Origin: Acidobacteriaceae bacterium
Lineage (GTDB): Bacteria > Acidobacteriota > Terriglobia > Terriglobales > Acidobacteriaceae
Assembly: GCA_025462885.1 (NCBI GenBank)
Contig: JAOAPN010000004.1
Location: forward strand, 1-64,000
Reading direction: 5' to 3'
DNA: 64,000 nt
Part shown: positions 1 through 6,549 of the stretch, in pieces
Layout: every line of letters begins with the position of its first letter
How positions within the stretch are numbered: the stretch's first letter is position 1
The notes under the pieces: model-generated
Databases searched by the model: none
Seen by the model: only the letters and a program-made list of their open reading frames with translations
What the model was told of the DNA's origin: nothing
Position numbers and translations under genes: made by a program

Positions 1-86
1 TCGCGATGGAAAAGGGCCTGCGCTTCGCCATCCGCGAAGGCGGACGCACCGTCGGAGCCGGTACCATCTCCGAGATCATCAAGTAG
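1..86 (+). CDS. tuf: elongation factor Tu, C-terminal end (partial)
   Basis: The window opens inside a gene whose last 27 codons encode a peptide ending in [14 protein letters not shown]. This is the nearly invariant C-terminus of elongation factor Tu, the GTPase that delivers aminoacyl-tRNA to the ribosome. The position directly before rpmG, tRNA-Trp, secE and nusG is the usual one for tuf in many bacteria. Only domain 3's last strands are visible, so nothing can be said about the GTPase domain. Confidence 0.95.
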   Translation, partial: AMEKGLRFAIREGGRTVGAGTISEIIK

Positions 87-131
87 TCCTGCGCGGACGG
101 CGAGAGGATTTAGGTTGTTCCGATTCAAAAA

Positions 132-155
132 GACCGCCGGCTTACCCCGGCGGTC
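132..155. terminator. hairpin after tuf
   Basis: A perfect 9-bp GC-rich stem (132-140 with 147-155) with a 6-nt loop lies 46 bp after the tuf stop. It is preceded by an A-tract but not followed by a T-run on the plus strand. It may therefore be a weak terminator, an mRNA 3'-end stabiliser, or a terminator for antisense transcription. Confidence 0.5.
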
Positions 156-233
156 GGCTTCAAAATCAATGGTTTAGCCGCGCACTGCCTCACAGGCAGC
201 ATGGAATACGGCAAAATCGGTTAGGATAAAGAG

Positions 234-383
234 ATGCGCGAAATCATTACACTGCAATGCCCCGAATGCAAGAACAGGAACTACTCGACCACCAAGAACA
301 AAAAGACGACCACTGGCCGCCTCGAGTTCTCGAAGTTCTGTAACACCTGCCGCAAGCACACGGACCACAAAGAGACCAAGTAG
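234..383 (+). CDS. rpmG: 50S ribosomal protein L33
   Basis: This 49-residue reading frame encodes ribosomal protein L33 of the large subunit. It starts [12 protein letters not shown] and shows two CxxC pairs (CPEC near residues 9-12 and CNTC near 36-39), the zinc-ribbon form of L33. Length and basic composition fit the family. It sits between tuf and tRNA-Trp, its standard neighbourhood next to secE and nusG. The purine-rich stretch AGGATAAAGAG just before the ATG is a plausible ribosome-binding site. It is encoded far from any second copy, so paralogue use (zinc-containing versus zinc-free L33) cannot be judged here. Confidence 0.95.
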   Translation: MREIITLQCPECKNRNYSTTKNKKTTTGRLEFSKFCNTCRKHTDHKETK

Positions 384-392
384 TTCTCGGAT

Positions 393-465
393 GTCAGTTT
401 TCAGTTCTCCAGGATTTTCGACTCTCGAAGAAGAGCTTCAAGTCCTCTGATAACTGAGAACTGAC
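393..465. repeat. long hairpin between rpmG and tRNA-Trp
   Basis: Positions 393-409 and 449-465 can form a 17-bp stem with few mismatches or G-U pairs, enclosing a second small stem (GACT...AGTC). The hairpin ends 10 bp before the tRNA gene. There is no T-run. It could act as a processing signal that separates the rpmG message from the tRNA, or be a dispersed repeat. Confidence 0.45.
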
Positions 466-475
466 AGCTCCATCC

Positions 476-551
476 GGGGGAGTAAGCTCAACGGTTAAAC
501 TGTCGGTCTCCAAAACCGAACTTCTCGGTTCGAATCCGAGCTCCCCCGCCA
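476..551 (+). tRNA. tRNA-Trp (anticodon CCA)
   Basis: A 76-nt cloverleaf with acceptor stem GGGGGAG/CTCCCCC, anticodon stem TCGGT/ACCGA around the loop CTCCAAA (anticodon CCA), T-stem CTCGG/CCGAG with loop TTCGAAT, discriminator G and an encoded CCA end. The D-stem appears to hold one non-Watson-Crick pair. tRNA-Trp directly before secE-nusG is a very common bacterial arrangement, which supports the call. Confidence 0.97.
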
Positions 552-639
552 GTTTGCTTCGCGTTTGTTCATCCGCGCAGCAACCGTCTGGCTCGAGTTT
601 AGAATTTCAAGTTTTGCAACAACGAACGCAGAGGCAGCA

Positions 640-900
640 ATGGCTAAGACCGTAGCGATTGAACAAACCCCGAACATCGGCATCGAGAATCTGAAGGCCA
701 CTCCGGCACGCCTGGGCGCCTTTCTCAAAGACGTCCGCAGCGAGATGCGCAAGGTTATCAGCCCTTCTCGCGAAGAAGTGCAGGCGACCACTATCACCGT
801 GATCGTCACCGTGTTCGTCTTTGCCGCATACTTCTGGCTGGTCGATAACATCATCGGCCGCGGTATCGAAGCATTGCTCCATAAGCTGACCCAGCACTAG
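640..900 (+). CDS. secE: preprotein translocase subunit SecE
   Basis: This encodes the 86-residue SecE subunit of the SecYEG protein-conducting channel in the inner membrane. The C-terminal half has the family signature: an amphipathic stretch (FLKDVRSEMRKVISPSREEV, about residues 28-47) followed by one membrane span rich in V/T/F (about 50-75). The single-span form is usual outside enterobacteria. The ATG at 640 was chosen because it follows a GAGG-like site and gives the family length. An upstream in-frame ATG at 565 would add 25 residues overlapping the tRNA 3' region and is unlikely. The gene lies 57 bp before nusG, as in most bacteria. Confidence 0.95.
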   Translation: MAKTVAIEQTPNIGIENLKATPARLGAFLKDVRSEMRKVISPSREEVQATTITVIVTVFVFAAYFWLVDNIIGRGIEALLHKLTQH

Positions 901-957
901 GGTTCAGCGAGTTCTGAAATAACAGTTTGCAGTACGATTTACCAAAAAGGCATAACG

Positions 958-1575
958 ATGGCGGTAGAAGAGCAGAATCCGGAAGCAACGAACCCCGAGG
1001 GCGAGCCGTCCACGGAACAACTTGCTCCGCCGGTTAACGAGAACTTCAAGTGGTACATCATTCACGCTTATTCCGGCTTCGAACGGAAGGTGCGCGAATC
1101 ACTTGAGAGCCGCATCACGGCCTTTGGTTTGCAGAACCGTATCGGTCGCATCATGATCCCGACCGAGCCTGTCACCGAACTGCGCAACGGCAAGAAGTAC
1201 ACCATCGAGCGCGTCTTCCTGCCCGGTTATGTTCTGGTCGAGATGGAACTCGACAACGATCTCTGGCACGTCATCAAGAACACGCCGCGCGTCACAGGTT
1301 TCCTCGGTACCGGTGACAACCCGGTCGCCCTGTCCGAGCAGGAAGTCAGCTCCATCCTCTTCCGCTCCGAGGCCACCGGCAACAAGCCGTCGATGAAGGT
1401 CAAATTCGAGAAGGGCGAGCAGGTTCGCATCAACGAAGGCCCGTTCGCCAACTTCACCGGAACCGTCGACGACGTCAACGAAGACCGCCAGACTCTCAAG
1501 GTCATGGTCAGCATCTTCGGTCGTTCTACCCCGGTAGAGATCGAATTCTCGAAGGTCGATAAGGTCGAGGAATAG
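958..1575 (+). CDS. nusG: transcription termination/antitermination factor NusG
   Basis: This 205-residue protein has the NusG architecture: an NGN domain beginning near residue 30 (KWYIIHAYSGFERKVRESL) that binds the RNA polymerase clamp, and a C-terminal KOW domain (about 145-205, with GPFANFTGTV) that contacts Rho or ribosomal S10. An acidic, proline-rich N-terminal extension of about 28 residues precedes the NGN domain and is probably disordered. The gene is part of the secE-nusG-rplK run and ends 114 bp before rplK. NusG couples transcription to translation and suppresses or promotes pausing, so it belongs functionally with the rpo genes downstream. Confidence 0.96.
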   Translation: MAVEEQNPEATNPEGEPSTEQLAPPVNENFKWYIIHAYSGFERKVRESLESRITAFGLQNRIGRIMIPTEPVTELRNGKKYTIERVFLPGYVLVEMELDNDLWHVIKNTPRVTGFLGTGDNPVALSEQEVSSILFRSEATGNKPSMKVKFEKGEQVRINEGPFANFTGTVDDVNEDRQTLKVMVSIFGRSTPVEIEFSKVDKVEE

Positions 1576-1689
1576 GTTTACGTCTCATCCGCGCCGCCTA
1601 AACACAGCGTCGGGCAAAGTTTCAGAAGCACACAATCATAAGCAGGCAGGCACAGCCCGCCGCTGGAAGCATAAAGAGGATTTACCGCA

Positions 1690-2124
1690 ATGGCACCGAA
1701 GAAGATTACTGGATACGTCAAGCTTCAGATCATGGCCGGCAAGGCCACTCCTGCACCCCCCGTCGGCCCCGCCCTCGGTCAGGCCCAGGTCAACATCATG
1801 GAGTTCTGCAAGCAGTTCAACGAGCGCACCAAGGATCCAGCGCAGGCCGGACTCACCATCCCCGTCGTGATCTCGGTTTACGCGGACCGCACCTTCAGCT
1901 TCATCACCAAGACGCCTCCCGCTCCCGTGCTCCTGTTGAAGGCCGCGGGTATCGAAAAAGGCTCCGGTACGCCGAACAAGGACAAGAAGGGCAAGGTCAC
2001 CGAGAAGCAGATCATCGCCATCGCGACCCAGAAGATGCCCGACATGAACGCCGCCTCCGTTGAGGCAGCGGCCAAAAGCATCCGCGGTACCGCCCGTTCC
2101 ATGGGCATCGAAGTCGTAGCCTAA
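1690..2124 (+). CDS. rplK: 50S ribosomal protein L11
   Basis: The 144-residue product is L11, which builds the GTPase-associated centre at the base of the L7/L12 stalk and is needed for RelA-dependent stringent control. The N-terminal domain motif [24 protein letters not shown] and the C-terminal RNA-binding domain ending in [11 protein letters not shown] are both present. A run of A/G (AAAGAGGATTTACCGCA) just before the ATG serves as a ribosome-binding site. Unusually, rplA does not follow: a strong terminator begins 23 bp after the stop and the next gene is on the other strand. Confidence 0.97.
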   Translation: MAPKKITGYVKLQIMAGKATPAPPVGPALGQAQVNIMEFCKQFNERTKDPAQAGLTIPVVISVYADRTFSFITKTPPAPVLLLKAAGIEKGSGTPNKDKKGKVTEKQIIAIATQKMPDMNAASVEAAAKSIRGTARSMGIEVVA

Positions 2125-2147
2125 ACGAATAGCTTCAGAAGCATCCA

Positions 2148-2201
2148 GCGAAGGACGAAGAGTGGCAGCAGCTAGCTGCCACTCTTCGTCCTTCGCTTTT
2201 T
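2148..2201 (+). terminator. strong intrinsic terminator after rplK
   Basis: A perfect 22-bp stem (2148-2169 with 2175-2196), a 5-nt loop AGCTA and a following run of five T (2197-2201) form a textbook rho-independent terminator. It starts 23 bp after the rplK stop and would prevent read-through into the antisense gene that occupies the place where rplA normally begins. Confidence 0.93.
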
Positions 2202-2237
2202 CGTTCACGCTATTCAATCGTACCCGGCATCTGGGCT

Positions 2238-3359
2238 CTATGCGAATAGTTTTTGTTGCTGCTGAGAGCGAACACTTTCCACTGCGCGTCGTGGAATCCC
2301 TGCATCCCGCGTCAGCAACGCGTCGCTCAACCGTTCTCGCAGGCCATATTTGCGGCACGCTTCGGTCACCATCGACGCCAGCTTTCGGCGATATTCGGGA
2401 GCGGCAAAGTCCCGCTCGGAAAAACGTACTGCATAGTCCGCCTCCAGGGCGGGGAAGTGCTCACGAACGAAGCTCAGATACGAAGGTCGTGAGCACGACT
2501 TCAAAAAAAGCGGCTGTGCGGCAAAGAAACTCGCCCCCACGGCCGCTGCCTGCTGCGCCATCTCTTCGAGCGCATTGGCAGAATCTGTAATTCCGGGCAA
2601 CAGCGGAGAGCACAGGATCCCCGTTACGATCCCCGCATCCCGCAAACGTTGCACTGCCGCAAGTCGCAGATCCGGCCGCGGAGCTCTTGGCTCCAGGATT
2701 CGCGCAAGCGCGGCATCTGCAGTCGTAATCGTCAGGTGAACCACCAGTCGGTTGCGTCGCGCGATCTCCTGCAGAAGGTCAACATCGTGCTCGATCAGCC
2801 TTGATTTCGTTATAATTCCGATCCGGTATCCCGACTTACGAGCGAATACCTCCAGGATGGAGCGAGTCACCCGCTCCCGCCGCTCGATCGGCTGGTACGG
2901 ATCGGTCGCTGTACCGATCGCGATCTCCTGCGCTGGATCGATCTTCTTCAGCTCCTGCTCCAACAGCCAAGCCGCATTCTGCTTGATAAAGATCCGCCGC
3001 TCAAAAGCCTCAGGATCACGGAAATTGATGCCGGAGGACGGATTAGAAGTAACACCGTCTGGATTTCCCTCCTGAGAGGTCTGATTTTCCGCTCTCACTG
3101 CCGGTGCCAAAAACTCGTGGGTGTATCTCGCATAGCAGTATTTGCAGCCGAATTCACAGCCGCGATACGGATTGATGCTGTATGCCAGTGAAAGCAGTCG
3201 CTTCGAGCTCGAGCGATTCAGGACGCTTCTTACCTGCATGGCCCGAAACTCGATCTGGTGCCCTTCATCTGCGTATTCGGCTTCCTCGGCCATCCGTGCG
3301 AGTCCAGTCAGCCTAACGGGCTGTGTTTGAAGGATCGGGAAGAGGAATGTGGTCGCCAT
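2238..3359 (-). CDS. radical SAM protein, spore-photolyase/Rv2578c-like
   Basis: This 373-residue protein belongs to the radical SAM superfamily, enzymes that use a [4Fe-4S] cluster and S-adenosylmethionine to start radical chemistry. The cluster motif CxxxCxxC (C68, C72, C75 in NPYRGCEFGCKYCYAR) and the following TDPYQPIE and LTKSRL-type segments resemble the SplB-like group often annotated as PA0069 or Rv2578c family; substrates of that group are unknown to me. The start is uncertain: an internal ATG at 3293 would remove 22 residues, and neither has a convincing ribosome-binding site. The gene runs opposite to the surrounding ribosomal operon and splits rplK from rplA. Confidence 0.88.
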   Translation of the reverse strand: MATTFLFPILQTQPVRLTGLARMAEEAEYADEGHQIEFRAMQVRSVLNRSSSKRLLSLAYSINPYRGCEFGCKYCYARYTHEFLAPAVRAENQTSQEGNPDGVTSNPSSGINFRDPEAFERRIFIKQNAAWLLEQELKKIDPAQEIAIGTATDPYQPIERRERVTRSILEVFARKSGYRIGIITKSRLIEHDVDLLQEIARRNRLVVHLTITTADAALARILEPRAPRPDLRLAAVQRLRDAGIVTGILCSPLLPGITDSANALEEMAQQAAAVGASFFAAQPLFLKSCSRPSYLSFVREHFPALEADYAVRFSERDFAAPEYRRKLASMVTEACRKYGLRERLSDALLTRDAGIPRRAVESVRSQQQQKLFA

Positions 3360-3756
3360 ATTTCGCTTTTTGTTCGCCTTTAGGGGTGAGAATATCCTTC
3401 GCGATGCAATACGTCAAGCGTTCTCTCAGTACAATTCATCCATGAATATCTCTTTGCCGGAGTTGTCGCTATAAATCCGACTGAACTGTCAGCCACTATC
3501 TATCTTCCGACTCGGTCCATGGTGATGGACTCATTGTGGATTCGCCCTTGTCATGGCAAGAATCTGGGCCTAGATCGAGGTTGACGCGTAGCTCATTTTC
3601 AGGCATACTTGTAAGAGCGTCTCAGCCCAAGGTTGAGACCAGTCACTTACCACGGCCGAACGGCTCATCCAGCCAGCAGTTGAGTAACAGCAATTCAGGA
3701 TGGGTTCAGCGCTAAACTGCGCTGCATGGTTCGAGCGGTGGGAGACGAGGGAACAA
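3360..3756. other. 397-bp gap holding the rplA promoter and leader
   Basis: No coding region is seen between the radical SAM gene and rplA; the two genes diverge from here. It contains the promoter listed at 3581-3609 and a ~140-nt leader, where an L1-binding autoregulatory structure would be expected from other bacteria, but I could not identify the L1 target fold with certainty. Confidence 0.7.
3581..3609 (+). promoter_or_regulatory. sigma-70-type promoter for rplA
   Basis: TTGACG (3581-3586), a 17-bp spacer and CATACT (3604-3609) match the housekeeping promoter consensus well. It lies about 150 bp before rplA and would give the detached rplAJL-rpoBC block its own promoter, which fits the terminator after rplK. 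Confidence 0.6.
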
Positions 3757-4467
3757 ATGGCAAGAAAGCTCTCCAAGAATCTAGTGAAGGCGCGCGCGCT
3801 CGTAGAGCCCCGCCCGTATGTCCTCGCGGATGCAGTTCCGCTCCTCCAGAAAGCCAAGTACGCGAAGTTCGACGAGACTGTCGATCTGACCATGCGTCTC
3901 GGTGTAGACCCCAAGCACGCTGACCAGATGGTTCGCGGCACGGTGGTTCTGCCCCACGGCCTCGGCAAGACCAAGATTGTGGCTGTTATCGCCTCGGGCG
4001 ACAAGATTAAGGACGCGGAAGCGGCCGGCGCTGAGTTCTTCGGCGGCGAAGAACTCGTCGAGAAGATCCAGAAAGAGGGTTGGACTGCATTCGACGCCCT
4101 GATCGCTACCCCGGACATGATGAAGTCTGTCGGCCGTCTCGGTAAGGTGCTCGGACCCAAGGGTCTCATGCCCAATCCGAAGACCGGTACCGTCACCACC
4201 GACGTTGCCTCGGCTGTCAAGGAAATTAAGGCCGGTAAGGTTGAATTCCGCACCGATAAGACTGCTCTGGTTCACGTTCCGGTAGGCAAGCTTTCGTTCG
4301 ATCCGCAGAAGCTGATCGACAATGCAATGACCGTGATCACCAGCGTCGTCAAGGCCAAGCCGTCCGCTGCCAAGGGCAAGTACATCAAGGGCGTTACGCT
4401 CAGTTCCACGATGGGCCCCGGCATCCAGCTCGACTACGCCGCTGCAGAACTCGCAGGCAAGTCCTAG
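3757..4467 (+). CDS. rplA: 50S ribosomal protein L1
   Basis: This encodes the 236-residue L1 protein, which forms the mobile L1 stalk that helps release E-site tRNA and represses its own operon by binding the leader mRNA. Recognisable parts are the N-terminal [12 protein letters not shown], the VVLPHGLGK strand and the signature [19 protein letters not shown]. The ATG at 3757 follows GAGGGAAC with good spacing; an in-frame ATG at 3700 would add 19 residues not typical of L1. It is 93 bp before rplJ, space enough for an L10-type leader. Confidence 0.96.
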   Translation: MARKLSKNLVKARALVEPRPYVLADAVPLLQKAKYAKFDETVDLTMRLGVDPKHADQMVRGTVVLPHGLGKTKIVAVIASGDKIKDAEAAGAEFFGGEELVEKIQKEGWTAFDALIATPDMMKSVGRLGKVLGPKGLMPNPKTGTVTTDVASAVKEIKAGKVEFRTDKTALVHVPVGKLSFDPQKLIDNAMTVITSVVKAKPSAAKGKYIKGVTLSSTMGPGIQLDYAAAELAGKS

Positions 4468-4560
4468 TTCGGAATTCAGACTTCAGCAACTCTCCCGCGC
4501 CTGCGCGGAACAAACTTTCAAGCCAGCAGATCAGGGCTGGCAGCTAAAGGCTAAAACGTT

Positions 4561-5286
4561 ATGCCATTGACCAGAGCAAAAAAGACGGAGAAGATCGGCC
4601 AGCTCGCAGCCGAGCTTGAGCACTCCACCTCCGCGATTATCGGCACCTTCGCCGGTCTCACCGCTTCCAAGGACTTCGAGCTGCGCAAGGCTGTTCGTGG
4701 CGCCGGCGGAAGCTATCACGTCGTCAAGAACAAGCTCGCCGCAAAGGCCAGCGAGGGTACCAAGGTTGAAGCCGCTCTCAAGGGCCTCAAGGGCGTGTCG
4801 TCTGTCGCCTACACCTCGGGCGACCCCGTTGCGCTTGCCAAGGCTCTTTCCACCTGGGTTAAGGACAACGCAGAGTTCACCTTCAAGCTCGGCATTGTCG
4901 ACGGCAAGGTCATCACCGTCGCCGAGATCACCGAGCTCGCCAACATGCCTGGTAAGGAAGAGCTCTTCTCGAAGCTCCTCTTCCTTATCCAGTCTCCGGC
5001 ACAGCGTCTGGCTACGGTCATCAACGCTACCGGTCGCGATCTCGCCGTCGTCATCAACCAGGGTGTCGAGAAGGGCAAGTTCGCTGGTCCTGCTACTGCT
5101 CCCGTTGCAGAAGCTCCTGTTGCAGAGGCTCCCGCCGCTGAAGCTGCTCCGGCAGCCGAAGGCGCACTGGTTGCCGAGGCTCACGTTGTTGAGACCCCTG
5201 CCGCCGGTAGCGACGAAGCGCAGCCAGAGAATGGCACTGCGTCGCAGGCTGGTGAAGCTGCCACCTCGGAGCCGGTCGAAGGATAA
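4561..5286 (+). CDS. rplJ: 50S ribosomal protein L10 with long acidic Ala/Pro-rich tail
   Basis: Residues 1-173 are a normal L10, the stalk base that carries L7/L12 dimers: an N-terminal rRNA-binding domain (MPLTRAKKTEKIGQLAAEL, then VVKNKLA near 54-60) and the C-terminal helix that docks L12. At 241 residues the protein is about 65-70 residues longer than usual. The extra part (174-241) is an Ala/Pro/Glu/Val low-complexity tail with repeated VAEAP and AAEA units and no lysine or arginine. It directly follows the L12-binding helix. The gene is followed by rplL, 144 bp downstream. The tail could be a disordered extension of the stalk; it is in frame and has a single clean stop. Confidence 0.95.
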   Translation: MPLTRAKKTEKIGQLAAELEHSTSAIIGTFAGLTASKDFELRKAVRGAGGSYHVVKNKLAAKASEGTKVEAALKGLKGVSSVAYTSGDPVALAKALSTWVKDNAEFTFKLGIVDGKVITVAEITELANMPGKEELFSKLLFLIQSPAQRLATVINATGRDLAVVINQGVEKGKFAGPATAPVAEAPVAEAPAAEAAPAAEGALVAEAHVVETPAAGSDEAQPENGTASQAGEAATSEPVEG

Positions 5287-5430
5287 CCCAAGTTTCGCTT
5301 GACTCTGCCGGGTGCGCCAGTCTGGGCGCAGCGGAAACCCGGAAGAGCTCAGGCAGCCGAAGTTGCAGTAAGGCTTCGGATAAGCAATCGCACTATCAAG
5401 TTCAGACATCATTATCATTGGAGAAATAAA

Positions 5431-5802
5431 ATGGCAGACCTTCAGCAGTTGGAAGAATCAATCGTTAGCCTCAGCCTCCTCGAGGCTTCGGCCCTGGTCA
5501 AGAAGCTCGAAGAGCGTCTCGGCGTTTCCGCAGCGGCAGCAGTTGCAGCCCCGGCAGCCGGCGGCGGAGCAGTAGCCGCAGCGGTAGAAGAGAAGACCGA
5601 GTTCACCGTTATCCTCAAGGATGCCGGCGCGAACAAGATCAACACCATCAAGGCTGTACGTGAAGTTACCGCCCTCGGCTTGAAGGAAGCCAAGGATCTG
5701 GTAGACGGCGCGCCCAAGCCCTTGAAGGAGAACATCTCCAAGGACGATGCAGCTGCAATCGCCAAGAAGTTCGATGGCATCGCAACCGTAGAAATCAAGT
5801 AG
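5431..5802 (+). CDS. rplL: 50S ribosomal protein L7/L12
   Basis: The 123-residue product is the stalk protein L7/L12 that recruits translation GTPases. It has the N-terminal dimerisation domain (about 1-35), the Ala/Gly-rich hinge ([18 protein letters not shown], about 34-51) and the compact C-terminal domain with [20 protein letters not shown] and [14 protein letters not shown]. The ATG at 5431 follows GGAGAAATAAA, an excellent ribosome-binding site; an upstream in-frame ATG at 5299 would add 44 unrelated residues and is rejected. A hairpin follows 13 bp after the stop and may set the high L12-to-RNA-polymerase ratio. Confidence 0.97.
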   Translation: MADLQQLEESIVSLSLLEASALVKKLEERLGVSAAAAVAAPAAGGGAVAAAVEEKTEFTVILKDAGANKINTIKAVREVTALGLKEAKDLVDGAPKPLKENISKDDAAAIAKKFDGIATVEIK

Positions 5803-5815
5803 TTAGCGCAAAAGT

Positions 5816-5884
5816 TGCACGCCGGGCCGGAACGCGATATTCTTTTTAGTGAAGAAGACTCGTTCCGCCTCGGCGTGCATTTTG
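5816..5884 (+). terminator. branched hairpin after rplL, probable attenuator
   Basis: An outer 9-bp stem (5816-5824 with 5871-5879) and an inner stem GGAACG/CGTTCC (5829-5834 with 5861-5866) stack into one long imperfect hairpin followed by ATTTT. In E. coli an attenuator sits in the same place between rplL and rpoB. Partial termination here is inferred from position and fold. Confidence 0.6.
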
Positions 5885-6539
5885 GCGGACGCTTTTTGAT
5901 CTCAACCAGCAGCAATACCCCGGTTCATCCTGCAAGTGCAGGCTAAGGAGCCGGCCATATCGCGTTTCGAGCGGCGGACGCGCGATATGTAACAGAAAGT
6001 ATAGAGCGCAGCAAATTTTGGGGCAGGGCGAGCCTCAAATGGCGGCAGGTATTCACACCATTACGACGGAAACAGTGCACAAGTCGATCTTTGCGCTCGC
6101 GGGACACGCTGTCCCTGTGGGCGCTTTTGCCGTGCTTGCAAGCAATTCGCCCAGATTCGCTCTATCGGCAGTTGGTACGCGTTCTTTATAGCAGCTTCCG
6201 GGCTGCCGAGGTAGCAAAAGTTTAAGCAATAAATGCATTTCCAGTTCACGACGAGTGGTTATCGCAGGATCGAGATAGAAGCAGAGTTTCAAGCGTCTCA
6301 ACTGAAATCGTTTCTCAGGTTCGTCCAATTGATACGCCGGAATATTTGATCCGGCTCGACATTTCGCGCAGGGTTCTACCGCACTCGAGGGCGGCAGTCC
6401 CCAAACAAGTTTTACCGCGCAATCAGAACCAAAACCCGGAGGGTCGTACCGCCCTCCACCTCTATGACGGACGACGCGACCTGCAACCACTTATCGGATG
6501 CAGGCAAGTCACCCCAGGAGGCCTCGAACGGTAAGTCTC
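5885..6539. other. 655 bp non-coding leader before rpoB
   Basis: I see no convincing gene between the rplL hairpin and the rpoB ribosome-binding site. Short frames on both strands lack family features and ribosome-binding sites. Small GC-rich inverted repeats are present, for example GAGGGCGG near 6388 with CCGCCCTC near 6450. The stretch may contain a second promoter or a structured leader; no single promoter stands out. Confidence 0.6.
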
Positions 6540-6549
6540 AGGAGAGAGC

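Noticed and set aside
174-368. Minus-strand frame opposite rpmG
   Set aside because: Shadow frame of rpmG with no support.
565-639. Upstream start for SecE
   Set aside because: It would begin 14 bp after the tRNA-Trp gene and add residues not found in SecE.
6000-6540. Riboswitch upstream of rpoB
   Set aside because: No known riboswitch core could be recognised and none is expected for rpoB.
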